A DNA stretch of 15,432 nt, taken from NCBI GenBank assembly GCA_943908385.1, contig CALTTF010000041.1:1-15432 (forward strand). The letters run 5' to 3'. Under the pieces are notes generated by a model. The model worked only from the letters and a program-made list of their open reading frames with translations. It had not been told where the DNA came from and did no database searches. Positions 14,079-15,432 of this stretch are shown piece by piece (position 1 is the first letter of the stretch; every line of letters starts with the position of its first letter). Both the position numbers and the translations under genes were made by a program. This stretch comes from an uncultured Corynebacterium sp. GTDB taxonomy: Bacteria; Actinomycetota; Actinomycetes; Mycobacteriales; Mycobacteriaceae.

Positions 14079-15432
14079 ATGGCTGAGAAAGATATGTCCT
14101 ACCGGGTAGAGAACCCCGCCACCGGCGAGGTCCTTTCCACCTACCCCACCGCGACCGACGACGAGATCCAGCAGGCCCTCGCCGCGACCGAGAAGGCATT
14201 CGCAGAGTGGTCCGCCACCGAGATCGCCGAGCGCAAGCAGCTCGTGCTGCGCATCGCCGAGCTTTTCGACGAGCGCAAGGACGAGCTCGTGGAGATCATC
14301 GGCCGCGAGATGGGCAAGTCCCGTCCCCACGCCATCGACGAGGTGGAGCTGTCCGCCAATATCTTCCGCTACTACGCCAACAACGGCGAGAAATTCGCCG
14401 CCGACCGCGAGATCGAGAGCTTCAACGGCGGCACCGCGAAGATCCGCCACCTCCCGCTCGGCGCGCTGGTGGGCATCATGCCGTGGAATTTCCCGTACTA
14501 CCAGGTCGCGCGCTTCGCGGCGCCGAACCTGATGAACGGCAACACCATCATCCTCAAGCACGCGGAGATCTGCCCTGAGTCCTCCGCCGCCATTCAGAAG
14601 ATCATCGAGGACGCTGGCGTGCCGGAGGGTGTGTACCAGAACGTCTACGCCTCCCACGACCAGATCACCACCATGATCGAGGACCCGCGCGTGCAGGGCG
14701 TCTCGCTCACCGGCTCCGAGCGCGCCGGTGCGGCTGTCGGCGCGACGGCAGGCAAGAACCTGAAGAAGGCCGTGCTCGAGCTCGGCGGCAACGACCCGTA
14801 CGTCATCCTCGACACCGACGATGTGAAGGCCGCGGCGGAGCTGGCGTGGGAGACCCGCCTCTACAACATGGGCCAGGTCTGCAACGGCAACAAGCGCATC
14901 ATCGTCATGGAGGACATCTACGACGAGTTTGTCGACGAGCTGGTGAAGCTGGCTGAGCAAGCAAAGCCCGGCACGCCTGAGGAGGCCGGCGAGAACGGCG
15001 TCTACGCTCCGCTGTCCTCCCGCGACGCCGCGGAGCGTCTCGACGAGCAGGTCACCCGCGCTGTCAAGGAAGGTGCCACCCTCCGTGCCGGCGGCGGCCT
15101 CGGCGAGAACGCCTACTACGCACCGGCAGTGCTGACCGACCTGAGCCCGGACAATTCCGTGTACGCCGAGGAGCTCTTCGGCCCGATCGCCCTGGTGTTC
15201 AAGGTGTCCTCCGACGAGGAGGCCCTGAAGCTGGCCAACGACACCCAGTACGGCCTCGGCGGCGCCGTCTTCTCCCAGGACACCGACCGCGCCCGCAAGA
15301 TCGCCCGCCAGATCAACGCTGGCATGGCCAATGTGAACACCCCGGCCGGCGAGGGCGAGGAGATCCCCTTCGGCGGCGTGAAGCGCTCCGGCTTCGGCCG
15401 CGAGCTCGGCCCGCTGGGCATGGACGAGTTCG
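14079..15432 (+). CDS. Aldehyde dehydrogenase, YneI/Sad-GabD1 type (3' end outside window)
   Basis: 451 codons are read without interruption to the window edge; perhaps only a short C-terminus is missing. It is an NAD(P)+-dependent aldehyde dehydrogenase: IMPWNFPYYQ with Asn137, ILKHAEICPESS, LTGSERAGAAVG, LELGGNDPY with Glu234, GQVCNGNKR with Cys268, EELFGPIAL, and PFGGVKRSGFGRELG near the end. His after Lys in LKH, in place of the usual Pro, and the overall motifs place it with E. coli Sad (YneI) and mycobacterial GabD1, distinct from the GabD at 4469-5959. ATG 14079 has AAGGAG at 14069-14074 with a short 4-nt spacer. Following puo and a permease, its likely substrate is 4-aminobutanal, giving GABA. 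Succinic semialdehyde is the other possibility from its family, and the sequence does not decide. Confidence 0.9.
   Translation, partial: MAEKDMSYRVENPATGEVLSTYPTATDDEIQQALAATEKAFAEWSATEIAERKQLVLRIAELFDERKDELVEIIGREMGKSRPHAIDEVELSANIFRYYANNGEKFAADREIESFNGGTAKIRHLPLGALVGIMPWNFPYYQVARFAAPNLMNGNTIILKHAEICPESSAAIQKIIEDAGVPEGVYQNVYASHDQITTMIEDPRVQGVSLTGSERAGAAVGATAGKNLKKAVLELGGNDPYVILDTDDVKAAAELAWETRLYNMGQVCNGNKRIIVMEDIYDEFVDELVKLAEQAKPGTPEEAGENGVYAPLSSRDAAERLDEQVTRAVKEGATLRAGGGLGENAYYAPAVLTDLSPDNSVYAEELFGPIALVFKVSSDEEALKLANDTQYGLGGAVFSQDTDRARKIARQINAGMANVNTPAGEGEEIPFGGVKRSGFGRELGPLGMDEF

Noticed and set aside
1..15432. Search by eye for CRISPR repeats, insertion sequence ends, tRNA genes, and toxin-antitoxin or defence genes.
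   Set aside because: Nothing with the expected repeat pattern, terminal inverted repeats or domain motifs was found; the genes are metabolic, transport and regulatory.

Overview
The window is high-GC actinobacterial DNA, most likely from a Corynebacterium. The evidence is a fused biotin carboxylase/BCCP acyl-CoA carboxylase alpha subunit (accBC) directly behind a rhodanese-type sulfurtransferase gene, -10 boxes of the TANNNT type, several probable leaderless starts, and compact GC-rich codon use. No rRNA, tRNA, CRISPR array, insertion sequence or phage gene was seen.

Left part (1-4362): the 5' end of a leftward conserved gene; a divergent intergenic region with a palindrome and repeated TTCAC elements; a rhodanese-fold protein that has no cysteine at all; accBC; and a convergent 11-TM aromatic/hydrophobic amino acid permease. 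The permease promoter looks leaderless and is overlapped by an array of GGTCA/TGACC half-sites.

Right part (4469-15432): a catabolic cluster that should carry putrescine through to succinate. A putrescine oxidase (puo) would oxidise putrescine to 4-aminobutanal. An aldehyde dehydrogenase running off the right edge could make GABA from it. A GABA aminotransferase (gabT) would make succinic semialdehyde, and a succinic-semialdehyde dehydrogenase (gabD) would make succinate. An APC permease next to puo would import the amine or GABA. A tandem universal stress protein sits between oxidase and permease, and its stop overlaps the permease start.

Control appears split. A PucR-type regulator (GabR-like) lies between gabD and gabT, divergent from gabT and co-directional with gabD. 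A TetR-type regulator is divergent from puo, with a clear 19-bp inverted repeat between the two. The genes are ordinary family members individually. The points worth a second look are the cysteine-less sulfurtransferase, the two insertions in the putrescine oxidase, the stress protein embedded in the transport operon, and several unassigned operator-like repeats.
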